A stretch of DNA of 7,435 nt. Origin: Lachnospiraceae bacterium. Lineage in GTDB: Bacteria > Bacillota > Clostridia > Lachnospirales > Lachnospiraceae. Below, piece after piece: positions 1 through 5,835 of this stretch. The position numbers and the translations under genes were made by a program. The DNA lies in the NCBI GenBank assembly GCA_024691065.1, contig JAILOA010000030.1, positions 1 through 7,435 on the forward strand, in the 5' to 3' direction. How positions within the stretch are numbered: position 1 is the first letter of the stretch; every line of letters begins with the position of its first letter. The notes below the pieces were generated by a model that did not search any database, was not told the DNA's origin, and saw only the letters and a list, made by a program, of their open reading frames with translations.

Positions 1-567
1 TACTTCATCGGAATCACCAAGAGTTGCAACCTTTATATTATTAAGTGTTTCCTCGGATAGATCTGAAGTCTTAATCTGAATTACCGCAAGATCCGCCGAG
101 CTGTCAGTACCCTTTACCTCTGCTGTATATACACTGTCATCCACAAACACTACCGAAACGTTTGTGGCATCTTCAACCACATGATTATTACTTACTATGT
201 AAATGTAATCATCGTCCTGACCTACTATGATACCTGAACCGCTTCCTTCACCCTGCTGTGTATAGGTTTGACCGAAGAAATCCGAAACCTCTTGTTCGAT
301 CGTTACATTTATAGCTACTATGGAAGGAAGAACCTCATCTGATACGTCCGAAACATCTCCGTCTGTTGAATCGGATGACTGGGAGGTCTGTGTTGTCGAA
401 ACAGTCGGTATCTTTACTGATGCTGAATCTTCTCCAACCGTTGCCTCATCTGCTGCAACCGGAGAAACCTTATCAGCGACATAATTTACGCCTTCAAATG
501 TCATTCCACCAACTAAGCCAAAAATTGCTGCGTAAGCCGTTACCTTAAAAAATCCTTTTTTATCCAT
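1..567 (-). CDS. htrA: HtrA/DegP-like serine protease (S1C), N-terminal part, truncated by the window edge
   Basis: Membrane-anchored trypsin-like protease of the HtrA family, which degrades or refolds damaged proteins outside the cytoplasm. The first 189 residues are visible; the frame is open to base 1, so the catalytic Ser (GNSGG) and the PDZ domain lie outside. Residues 3-8 are basic and residues 9-27 form a modestly hydrophobic segment, likely a signal anchor. Residues 40-78 are a Ser/Thr/Asp-rich linker. The protease fold begins near DEVLPSIVAI (77-86), followed by GSGSGIIV (108-115), catalytic His129 in SNNHVVEDA, catalytic Asp159 in DSSADLAV, and VATLGDSDEV (180-189), all hallmarks of the family. 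The ATG at 567-565 has an AAGGAG Shine-Dalgarno seven or so bases upstream, so the start is firm. It is separated from the upstream oxidoreductase pair by a terminator and is probably its own unit. The family assignment is secure; which paralogue it is cannot be told. Confidence 0.93.
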   Translation of the reverse strand, partial: MDKKGFFKVTAYAAIFGLVGGMTFEGVNYVADKVSPVAADEATVGEDSASVKIPTVSTTQTSQSSDSTDGDVSDVSDEVLPSIVAINVTIEQEVSDFFGQTYTQQGEGSGSGIIVGQDDDYIYIVSNNHVVEDATNVSVVFVDDSVYTAEVKGTDSSADLAVIQIKTSDLSEETLNNIKVATLGDSDEV

Positions 568-582
568 AATATCTCCTTCCCT

Positions 583-597
583 GATGCTCTATGCATC
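583..597 (-). promoter_or_regulatory. Small hairpin next to the htrA ribosome binding site
   Basis: GATGC and GCATC form perfect 5-bp arms around a 5-nt loop. The element ends two bases upstream of the GGAAGGAG ribosome binding site of htrA. In the mRNA it would place a small stem beside the Shine-Dalgarno. A role in translation control is only inferred; the stem is short. Confidence 0.3.
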
Positions 598-678
598 AAC
601 TTGAAAACATCATTTATTTAACTTATGCAAATGAGTATAATTCCGATTTGTGAATGAAATGTGTTTTAAAGTTGAAAC

Positions 679-704
679 AAATGTGAAAATAGTAGTTCAC
701 ATTT
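679..704. promoter_or_regulatory. 9-bp-arm perfect inverted repeat upstream of htrA (candidate operator)
   Basis: AAATGTGAA and TTCACATTT are perfect inverted arms separated by 8 nt, centred about 125 bp upstream of the htrA ATG. There is no T-run after it in either direction, so an operator is more likely than a terminator. The half-site resembles Crp-type TGTGA and Rex-type TTGTGAA half-sites, but the spacing is wrong for both (N10 between TGTGA/TCACA rather than N6; N8 rather than N4 for Rex). The regulator is unknown. Between this element and the start codon I see only a weak -10-like TATACT at 639-634, with no matching -35. Confidence 0.4.
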
Positions 705-730
705 TAGGCTGTGAAGTAAATATAAAAGTA

Positions 731-788
731 GCACTCTCCGTTCTGATACTGCTTCGCAGCATATCGGTAACCGCCATTCGGACAGTGC
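731..788. repeat. 58-nt imperfect inverted-repeat element
   Basis: Outer arms GCACTCTCC (731-739) and GGACAGTGC (780-788) pair at 8 of 9 positions. Inside is a second stem, CTGATAC-TGC (743-752) against GCA-GCATATCGG (756-767), with a TTC loop and a small bulge, and a third small hairpin CGG-TAA-CCG (765-773). The element is GC-richer than the flanking spacer, which makes it look like an inserted or dispersed palindromic element or a structured RNA rather than drift. It lies between the terminator of the oxidoreductase pair and the htrA upstream region. No function can be assigned from the sequence. Confidence 0.5.
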
Positions 789-804
789 TTTGCAGCTTTT
801 GCAC

Positions 805-850
805 ATAAAATAAGAGCACACCCTAAAGCATTCTTGGGATGTGCCCTTTT
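805..850 (-). terminator. Intrinsic terminator of the oxidoreductase pair
   Basis: On the minus strand GGGCACATCC (846-837) pairs with GGGTGTGCTC (823-814) over 10 bp, followed by TTATTTTAT and preceded by an A-rich run. Two of the pairs are G·U in minus-strand RNA but would be A-C mismatches in plus-strand RNA, which shows the hairpin was selected for minus-strand transcription. The flanking A and T runs could still allow weak termination in the other direction. It lies 60-100 bases past the stop codon of the COG2509 gene. Confidence 0.75.
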
Positions 851-908
851 ATTTTACGAAGTAAACTTCCTCAACTTATTAAATTTCATCTTGTATTTAA
901 GCTTTTTA

Positions 909-2615
909 TTACTCCAACTCGGTAGTTTCTACAATCTTATCAGCTACACGGATTCCGTCGAGAGCTGCGCTTACGATTCCTCCTGCATATCCGGCTCCTT
1001 CGCCGCATGGATAAAGTCCTTTTATATTGGACTGGAAATCTTGATTTCTAAGCATTCTTATAGGAGAAGATGTTCTTGTCTCAACACCCATAAGGATAAT
1101 TTCCTCATCTGCAAATCCTTTTATCTTAGTATCAAAATAAGTCATACCTTCGATTATGGAATCACTGATATAATGCGGCAATACTCTTCTCAGGTTTGCA
1201 AAATCATATTCTCCCTTAGTTATAGGCCTTAACAAACCAAATCCTGTACTGATATCACCATTTATAAAATCCCCGAAGAGCTGAAGCGGAATCTTACCAC
1301 CCGCCGACTCATAGGCAAATTTTTCCAAAGTCTTTTGAAATCTTGCCCCGGCAAGAACATCATCACTTCCGAAATCAGAAGGATTAACGGTAACAACAAC
1401 CGCCGAATTAGCATTTGCGCTTCCTCTGTCATAATAACTCATACCGTTTACACAAAGCATACCATCCGAAGAAGAAGAGTTAACAACATATCCGCCCGGG
1501 CACATACAGAATGTATATACACCACGACCGGAACCTGTTTTATATGTAAGCTTGTAATCTGCCGGAGGAAGATCCTTATGAAAACTTCCATATTGATTTC
1601 TGTTAATCATTCTCTGTGAATGCTGAACTCTCACACCAACCGCAAAAGATTTAGGCTGCAAAAGCATTCCGGCATTTTTTAGATTTTTAAATGTATCTCT
1701 GGCGCTGTGTCCCGTCGCAAGCACAAGCTTTTCACAATCGATTTGAAACTGCTTGCCCTCCTGTGAAACAATGATACCTATAAGCTCATTTTTATTATTT
1801 ACAACAGGTCTTTCAAAACGTGTATTAAAGTAAATGTCACCGCCGAGAGCCATAATTCTCTCACGAAGAGCAACTACTACATCCCTAAGTCTGTCTGTAC
1901 CCACATGAGGCTTTGCATCATATAAAATCTGTGACGGAGCACCATAATTAGCAAATGTTTCCAGGATATATCTAATCTTACCATCCTTGTCCTTAACTCC
2001 GGTAAAAAGTTTTCCGTCCGAAAATGTACCGGCTCCGCCTTCACCAAATTGAACATTTGTTTCCTGGTTTAATTTACCGCCGTTCCAGAAATTATTAACT
2101 ATACTTTCTCTTGTATATACATCTGCTCCTCTTTCGATAATAATCGGACAGAAACCAGCCTGCGCTATACCAAGTGCGGCAAAAAGTCCGGCCGGACCCA
2201 TACCGACAATTACCGGTCTGGTTTTTGGTCTTCTTCCAAGTGCAATTTGAAGAGCAACATTCTTCATTACACTATTTTCTTCTTTTTTTGATCTGTCAGG
2301 TATTACAAAAGCTTTTACTGTCCCTTTTTCGGAAGGTTTTTTTCTATCAAGCGCATTAACAAGCTTATTTTCCCTGATTGTATGGAATTTAATATTATAT
2401 ACAAAATATATATCATCCTTGTTTCTCGCATCTATTGACTTCTTTTCAATTTCAAGCTCATGTAATTCATCATCCGGAATACCAAGTAAAATGGCAGCTC
2501 TGATTCTTACAACCGATTCTTCCTGCTTATTAACCCTTCCTACCTTTATATCCTCAGGAAGCGTCTCTTCCATAATCTCTGCAGCAGAGATTTTAAGCTG
2601 TGTCATCCTAATCAT
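909..2615 (-). CDS. COG2509-type FAD-dependent dehydrogenase (uncharacterised family)
   Basis: Cytoplasmic FAD/NAD(P)-binding oxidoreductase of the COG2509 type; its substrate is unknown. The 568-residue protein has an N-terminal alpha/beta region of about 100 residues typical of this family (ETLPEDIKVGRVNKQ, SIDARNKDDIYFVY), then a Rossmann FAD motif VGMGPAGLFAA (137-147), the family block FGEGGAGTFSDGKL (190-203), YDAKPHVGTDRLR, a TGHSARDTF motif, and a C-terminal FAD-contact block PCGEGAGYAGGIVSAALDGIRVA. Length and motif order fit a complete gene. A longer frame begins at a TTG at 2627, but the ATG at 2615 has GGAG six bases upstream (2625-2622), so 2615 is chosen. It starts 16 bases after the stop of the BaiN-like gene, implying co-transcription, and is followed by a terminator. 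The pair of flavoproteins may act together, but this is inference. Confidence 0.93.
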   Translation of the reverse strand: MIRMTQLKISAAEIMEETLPEDIKVGRVNKQEESVVRIRAAILLGIPDDELHELEIEKKSIDARNKDDIYFVYNIKFHTIRENKLVNALDRKKPSEKGTVKAFVIPDRSKKEENSVMKNVALQIALGRRPKTRPVIVGMGPAGLFAALGIAQAGFCPIIIERGADVYTRESIVNNFWNGGKLNQETNVQFGEGGAGTFSDGKLFTGVKDKDGKIRYILETFANYGAPSQILYDAKPHVGTDRLRDVVVALRERIMALGGDIYFNTRFERPVVNNKNELIGIIVSQEGKQFQIDCEKLVLATGHSARDTFKNLKNAGMLLQPKSFAVGVRVQHSQRMINRNQYGSFHKDLPPADYKLTYKTGSGRGVYTFCMCPGGYVVNSSSSDGMLCVNGMSYYDRGSANANSAVVVTVNPSDFGSDDVLAGARFQKTLEKFAYESAGGKIPLQLFGDFINGDISTGFGLLRPITKGEYDFANLRRVLPHYISDSIIEGMTYFDTKIKGFADEEIILMGVETRTSSPIRMLRNQDFQSNIKGLYPCGEGAGYAGGIVSAALDGIRVADKIVETTELE

Positions 2616-2617
2616 AG

Positions 2618-2625
2618 CCTTCTCC
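2618..2625 (-). promoter_or_regulatory. Ribosome binding site setting the COG2509 start
   Basis: GGAGAAGG sits directly upstream of the ATG at 2615. It overlaps the alternative TTG start at 2627, so that TTG cannot use it; this decides the start. Confidence 0.75.
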
Positions 2626-2631
2626 AATCTA

Positions 2632-3909
2632 TTATAGATATTTGTTTTTTATGCTTTTTCCCACCATATATCCGCTGCTCCAGGCCCATTGAAGATTGTA
2701 TCCTCCGCAGATTCCGTCAATATCCAAAACCTCACCGGCAAAATATAACCCTTTGGTTATCTTTGATTCCAATGTATTCATATCCACTTCATCCACAGGC
2801 ACACCACCTGTAGTAACCTGAGCTTTTGCAAATGTATTGTTTGTATCTACTCCAAACTTGAATTTTTTAATTTTACTGACTGTAAATTTCAAATCCTTTT
2901 CATTAAGATCCTTTAGTTTTTTGTTTGTAAATCCAAGTTTATTTATCAAATAATTTGCAAGTCTGTCATTAAGGATACCGACAAACAATTCATTTATCAT
3001 ATTCTCTGACATCCTGCTTTTCTGTTTTTCAAAATGTGAAATTAAAAAATCGAATTCATATTGCGGAAGAAAATCAATATAAATAGTATCCAATCCGTAC
3101 CTATTTACTCTTCCGCTAAGCTGAAATACAGGAATTCCCGAAATACCGATCTCATTAAAAATCATTTCGCCTTTTTCCTCTAATTCATCTGATTTTATGA
3201 TTCCCCTGAATCTTACTCCCTTTAGATTCTTTAAAGCTTTCTTATCTTCAATGATTGGCATATAGGTAAGTGAGGGATATGGTTTTATAATCGTATGCCC
3301 AAGCTCCTTAGCATAAATATAACCATCTCCACTACAGCCGAATTCCGTACCTGCAAACCCACCACTGGCAATTACAACATTCTTGGCTTTATAATTCTTT
3401 TTTTGCTTACCGCTATCATCTTCATATTCAGATAATATTTCGAATAAATAATCTTTATCTTTGATTCTTTTTATATTACATACTTTTTCATTGATATTTA
3501 CGTCTACATTTAGCCGTTCCAACTCTCTTGTCAGAGCCAAAACAACCGAAGATGCCTGTTCGCCCGAAGGATAAACATATCCGTCCCTTACATATCTTAG
3601 AACCCCTAATTCCTCAAAAAAATTAATAGTGTCCATATTAGAGAAAACAGATAAAAAATTATTTACAAAATCAATATAATAATCTTTCTTATAATGATTA
3701 TCTGATGCCGCACCATTATAAAGATAAAATTGCGCACCGATATCCATATTGGTAAAGTTACATTTACCATTTCCGGTAGCATAGATTTTATGTCCCAACT
3801 TCTTTTGCTTATCGATTATCAGGACTTTTAAACCCTTTCGAGCCGCACAAATCCCGGTCATCATACCGGAAGCTCCGCCACCGACAATAATAACATCGTA
3901 ACCTTTCAT
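2632..3909 (-). CDS. BaiN/YhiN (HI0933-like) NAD(P)/FAD-dependent oxidoreductase
   Basis: Cytoplasmic flavoprotein of the HI0933/YhiN family, to which BaiN of bile-acid-transforming clostridia belongs. Family members are widespread and mostly of unknown substrate, so a bile-acid role should not be read from similarity alone. The 425-residue protein shows the FAD Rossmann motif DVIIVGGGASGMM (5-17), the signature LGHKIYATGNGKCNFTN (38-54, where many relatives have Arg in place of His40), VVIASGGFA in the middle, and the C-terminal block KGLYFAGEVLDIDGICGGYNLQWAWSSGY. Length is usual for the family. An upstream in-frame ATG at 3999 would add 30 residues, but the ATG at 3909 has GGAG five bases upstream and starts exactly at the Rossmann strand, so it is preferred. 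A promoter-like TTTAAA-N17-TATTAT lies 55-85 bases upstream. The COG2509 gene follows after 16 bases. Confidence 0.93.
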   Translation of the reverse strand: MKGYDVIIVGGGASGMMTGICAARKGLKVLIIDKQKKLGHKIYATGNGKCNFTNMDIGAQFYLYNGAASDNHYKKDYYIDFVNNFLSVFSNMDTINFFEELGVLRYVRDGYVYPSGEQASSVVLALTRELERLNVDVNINEKVCNIKRIKDKDYLFEILSEYEDDSGKQKKNYKAKNVVIASGGFAGTEFGCSGDGYIYAKELGHTIIKPYPSLTYMPIIEDKKALKNLKGVRFRGIIKSDELEEKGEMIFNEIGISGIPVFQLSGRVNRYGLDTIYIDFLPQYEFDFLISHFEKQKSRMSENMINELFVGILNDRLANYLINKLGFTNKKLKDLNEKDLKFTVSKIKKFKFGVDTNNTFAKAQVTTGGVPVDEVDMNTLESKITKGLYFAGEVLDIDGICGGYNLQWAWSSGYMVGKSIKNKYL

Positions 3910-3914
3910 AGCAT

Positions 3915-3918
3915 CTCC
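3915..3918 (-). promoter_or_regulatory. Ribosome binding site setting the BaiN-like start
   Basis: GGAG with 5-nt spacing to the ATG at 3909. The upstream in-frame ATG at 3999 lies inside the predicted promoter -35 region and has no such site. Confidence 0.7.
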
Positions 3919-3964
3919 ATTTGTAAAAAACGTACAGGAATTAAACAATCCCCACCATTTATTA

Positions 3965-3993
3965 ATAATACCATAAACGGTGAGGATTTTAAA
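3965..3993 (-). promoter_or_regulatory. Candidate sigma-A promoter of the oxidoreductase pair
   Basis: Minus strand TTTAAA (3993-3988), 17-nt spacer, TATTAT (3970-3965). Matches to TTGACA and TATAAT are 4/6 and 5/6. Predicted transcription would begin near 3958, giving a leader of about 50 nt before the ATG at 3909. The same 136-nt spacer shows no convincing terminator for the upstream hydrolase gene, so some read-through is possible. Confidence 0.5.
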
Positions 3994-4045
3994 GTACAAA
4001 TTTAGTTTTTTAGATATTTTATACCCAATTTTTTTGAATTATTTT

Positions 4046-5371
4046 TTAACCTACACGACCAATCTTAACAGGTGTTCTGTAGTAAGCATTTGAAATGATA
4101 ATACCGGTACGTGAATTACTTGCATGAATAATCTGACCATTACCGATATACATTGCAACGTGGCTGATTTCACCTGATCCGTAGAAGAACAAATCTCCCG
4201 GCTGTGCTTCTGCCGCTGAAACACTTCTTGTACAACTTGCCTGTGATGCAGCAAAGTGTGGAAGTGATACACCATATTTTGCATAAAGACTCATAGTAAA
4301 TCCTGAACAGTCACATCCGTTTGTAAGTGATACGCCGCCCCAAACATAAGGATTACCAAGGAACTGCATAGCGTAATCAACGATTGACTGATTTCCGCCG
4401 CCACCTGATGAAGAACTTGAGCCCTTACTGCTCTTTTTCTTCTTATGAGCCTTGATTTTAACAGCCCTGTCAACCTTATAAGATGTCTTTATATATTCCT
4501 TACATACGAAACAAAGCTCGTCATCAATATGAATACATGCCCAGTTATCAAGATCCGCATACATTTCTTCTTTATTGATAAGCTTGATGTCTTTCTTCTT
4601 TGCGTGCTTGGACATAAACTTGTCCATCCAGCTTTCGGTTATATTTAACTTCTTGATATCATAATCAGAACCTCTGGAAATAAGGTCATAAATACGTGAA
4701 TCAGTTGTAGGAAGGAAACGAACATTGAGTGTTAATGTCTTAACATTAGCCCTGAGTGTTGCCACTTCGATTGCTCTCTCAAGTGCTGCATCATCCTTAT
4801 ATAAGAACTCAGCCTTTACATATCCCCTAACCTGACCGGAAACAATCTTTGCCCAGCCTTTTTTGATATTGTAAATGTTACATCCGGAGAACTTAGTCAT
4901 CTTACCGACAATCTTTGCAGTCTCGCTTGGATGTTTTCTGACATTCAGATAAGTATCAACCTTAGCCATTCCTAAACGATCATAAACAAGATTAAGTTTA
5001 ATATTTTCCTTATCCTTTTCTTCATCTTCTAATTCCGCATCAACAGCAGCTGCTGTAGTAGCATCTGACTCTTCTACCTCTTCACCACTCTCAGCTTTTC
5101 CATCGGTAGAATCCTTTTTGTTACCGGCAGAATCCTTTTCCTTAGCTGCCATAGTCTCCTCGGAAACACCTGCCTGTGTTGCAAGCTCAGCCTTTCCTTC
5201 ATCAGAATTACTCTTATCATCCTTATCGGATACTTTATCTATCGAAGCAGAAACTCCGGTAATTGCCTGTTCCGTTACATTCTTAACCTTTTCTGCATTT
5301 ACAGCTACACCTGTAAGTGCAATACTAACTGCTGCTAACTTGATAATAAAAGTCTTTTTGTTAAAAATCAT
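4046..5371 (-). CDS. Secreted SH3 and NlpC/P60 (C40) peptidoglycan endopeptidase
   Basis: Exported cell-wall hydrolase that should cut peptide stems in peptidoglycan. The 441-residue protein has a signal peptide (KK, hydrophobic LAAVSIALTGVAV, likely cleavage after VNA near residue 26), a charged Ser/Asp/Glu/Lys-rich region (about 45-125), a bacterial SH3 domain (about 135-191, with YLNVRKHPSE and GWAKIVSGQVRGYV), a second, degenerate SH3-like region (about 203-300, TLNVRFLPTTDSR) split by a Lys-rich insertion, a KKKKSSKG-SSSSSGGGG linker (310-326), and the NlpC/P60 domain (about 329-441). Catalytic Cys355 is in CDCSGFT, His404 in ISHVAMYIG, and the third polar residue is probably His416 in IIHAS; PYVWGG precedes the Cys. 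All expected active-site residues are present. The frame also opens at a GTG at 5383, but the ATG at 5371 has GAGG six bases upstream and begins a clean signal peptide. It is probably transcribed alone from the promoter at 5536-5564 under WalR-like boxes. Confidence 0.93.
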   Translation of the reverse strand: MIFNKKTFIIKLAAVSIALTGVAVNAEKVKNVTEQAITGVSASIDKVSDKDDKSNSDEGKAELATQAGVSEETMAAKEKDSAGNKKDSTDGKAESGEEVEESDATTAAAVDAELEDEEKDKENIKLNLVYDRLGMAKVDTYLNVRKHPSETAKIVGKMTKFSGCNIYNIKKGWAKIVSGQVRGYVKAEFLYKDDAALERAIEVATLRANVKTLTLNVRFLPTTDSRIYDLISRGSDYDIKKLNITESWMDKFMSKHAKKKDIKLINKEEMYADLDNWACIHIDDELCFVCKEYIKTSYKVDRAVKIKAHKKKKSSKGSSSSSGGGGNQSIVDYAMQFLGNPYVWGGVSLTNGCDCSGFTMSLYAKYGVSLPHFAASQASCTRSVSAAEAQPGDLFFYGSGEISHVAMYIGNGQIIHASNSRTGIIISNAYYRTPVKIGRVG

Positions 5372-5375
5372 TTTA

Positions 5376-5381
5376 CACCTC
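5376..5381 (-). promoter_or_regulatory. Ribosome binding site setting the hydrolase start
   Basis: GAGGTG on the minus strand, with its GAGG six bases before the ATG at 5371. It overlaps the alternative GTG codon at 5383-5381, so the GTG is not the start. Confidence 0.7.
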
Positions 5382-5425
5382 ACATTTAATTCGGTACCAA
5401 CTTTTTCTACAAAACCTTGTTCAAT

Positions 5426-5444
5426 CGGACTATTAAGTCGTCCG
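5426..5444 (-). other. Small stem-loop in the hydrolase mRNA leader
   Basis: CGGAC and GTCCG form 5-bp GC-rich arms around a 9-nt AT-rich loop, about 55-75 nt upstream of the hydrolase ATG in a predicted 158-nt leader. There is no T-run, so it is not a terminator. It could stabilise the leader mRNA. I checked for conserved c-di-AMP (ydaO) riboswitch elements and saw none. Confidence 0.35.
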
Positions 5445-5500
5445 AAACCTACAAAAACATTGCTTTAAAATACGTACCAATCACTCATCCCAAAATAAAA

Positions 5501-5533
5501 TGTTACAAAGTTGTTACAAACTTGTTACGCTTT
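5501..5533. promoter_or_regulatory. Three tandem TGTTAC boxes at 11-bp spacing (WalR/VicR-like site)
   Basis: On the plus strand TGTTAC occurs at 5501-5506, 5512-5517 and 5523-5528, each separated by exactly 5 nt. The first two 11-bp units (TGTTACAAAGT, TGTTACAAACT) differ by one base; the third has diverged after the hexamer. This fits the published WalR (YycF/VicR) consensus TGTWAH-N5-TGTWAH, with one extra half-site. WalR homologues control peptidoglycan hydrolases, and the next gene is one. The boxes overlap the predicted transcription start and about +1 to +30, a position more expected for repression than activation, unless a second promoter further downstream is used. The regulator's identity is inference. 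Confidence 0.6.
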
Positions 5534-5535
5534 GT

Positions 5536-5564
5536 ATGATACTACACTAAATTTGGTTTGTCAA
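5536..5564 (-). promoter_or_regulatory. Strong sigma-A promoter of the hydrolase gene
   Basis: Minus strand TTGACA (5564-5559, 6/6), 17-nt spacer, TATCAT (5541-5536, 5/6). Predicted transcription start is near 5529, giving a leader of about 158 nt. It is the best promoter match in the window. Confidence 0.7.
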
Positions 5565-5565
5565 A

Positions 5566-5732
5566 CAATTTTTAAAAATCTTTTAAACTCCCAAAAAATC
5601 AGCTATTACAATAATGTAATGTTTTTTTTGTATATTTTACATTTTTTTAACAAAAATTAACAAAAGAATAGACAATTTGATAAATATTGCATTTATATAA
5701 TACTTTTTGACTTTTATATCATTTATTTTCAG
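5566..5732. other. AT-rich spacer upstream of the hydrolase promoter
   Basis: No gene is seen here. It holds long T-runs, an inverted repeat ATTACA-ATAA-TGTAAT (5605-5620) and the second hexamer cluster described separately. The inverted repeat has T8 on its plus-strand side and a T6 run ten or so bases away on its minus-strand side, but its stem is six mostly A-T pairs, too weak to call a terminator for yqeG. Confidence 0.5.
5636..5662 (-). promoter_or_regulatory. Second WalR/PhoP-like hexamer cluster
   Basis: On the minus strand TGTTAA (5662-5657), TGTTAA (5652-5647) and TGTAAA (5641-5636) follow each other at 10- and 11-bp steps. The last two form an exact TGTWAH-N5-TGTWAH pair. Read on the other strand they are TTTACA/TTAACA, which also fits the PhoP box, so the two OmpR-family regulators cannot be told apart here. 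The surroundings are very AT-rich, so chance occurrence is more likely than for the 5501-5533 boxes. Confidence 0.35.
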
Positions 5733-5835
5733 CTTTAACAGTAAGCTTTTCCGGGGTTTTATATTTTACTTTACCTTTAACAGTAAGCTTTTCGGGGTTT
5801 TATATTTTTTACTTTAAAATCAGCTTTTCAGGTTC
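5733..5835. repeat. 42-bp tandem repeat after yqeG (two good copies plus a degenerate third)
   Basis: Copy A (5733-5774) and copy B (5775-5816) share CTTTAACAGTAAGCTTTTC, a GGGGTTTTATATTTT core and ACTTTA, differing by a missing C and two extra T residues. A degenerate third copy (5817 to about 5850, AGCTTTTCAGGTTCTTA) runs into the 3' end of yqeG. The small indels break any continuous reading frame (a PEKLTVK-like phrase can be read but has no start), so it is noncoding. It occupies the yqeG 3' untranslated region and has no strong stem. Confidence 0.75.

Noticed and set aside
679..704. Canonical Rex or Crp/Fnr operator before htrA
   Set aside because: Half-sites look similar but the spacer is 4 nt too long in each case.
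834..1232. Plus-strand 132-codon open frame
   Set aside because: It overlaps the terminator and the conserved C-terminal block of the COG2509 gene on the other strand; a shadow frame.
5118..5468. Plus-strand 116-codon Ser/Thr-rich open frame
   Set aside because: Antisense to the signal peptide and acidic linker of the hydrolase; its composition mirrors that low-complexity region.
5465..5488. Eight-codon leader ORF (MSDWYVF-stop) in the hydrolase mRNA leader
   Set aside because: No convincing Shine-Dalgarno and no attenuator structure follows; likely chance.
5384..5529. c-di-AMP (ydaO) riboswitch before the wall hydrolase
   Set aside because: Expected from gene type in Firmicutes, but the leader lacks the conserved riboswitch blocks and is short.
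5605..5629. Plus-strand terminator ATTACA-ATAA-TGTAAT followed by T8
   Set aside because: The stem is nearly all A-T and no plus-strand gene precedes it.
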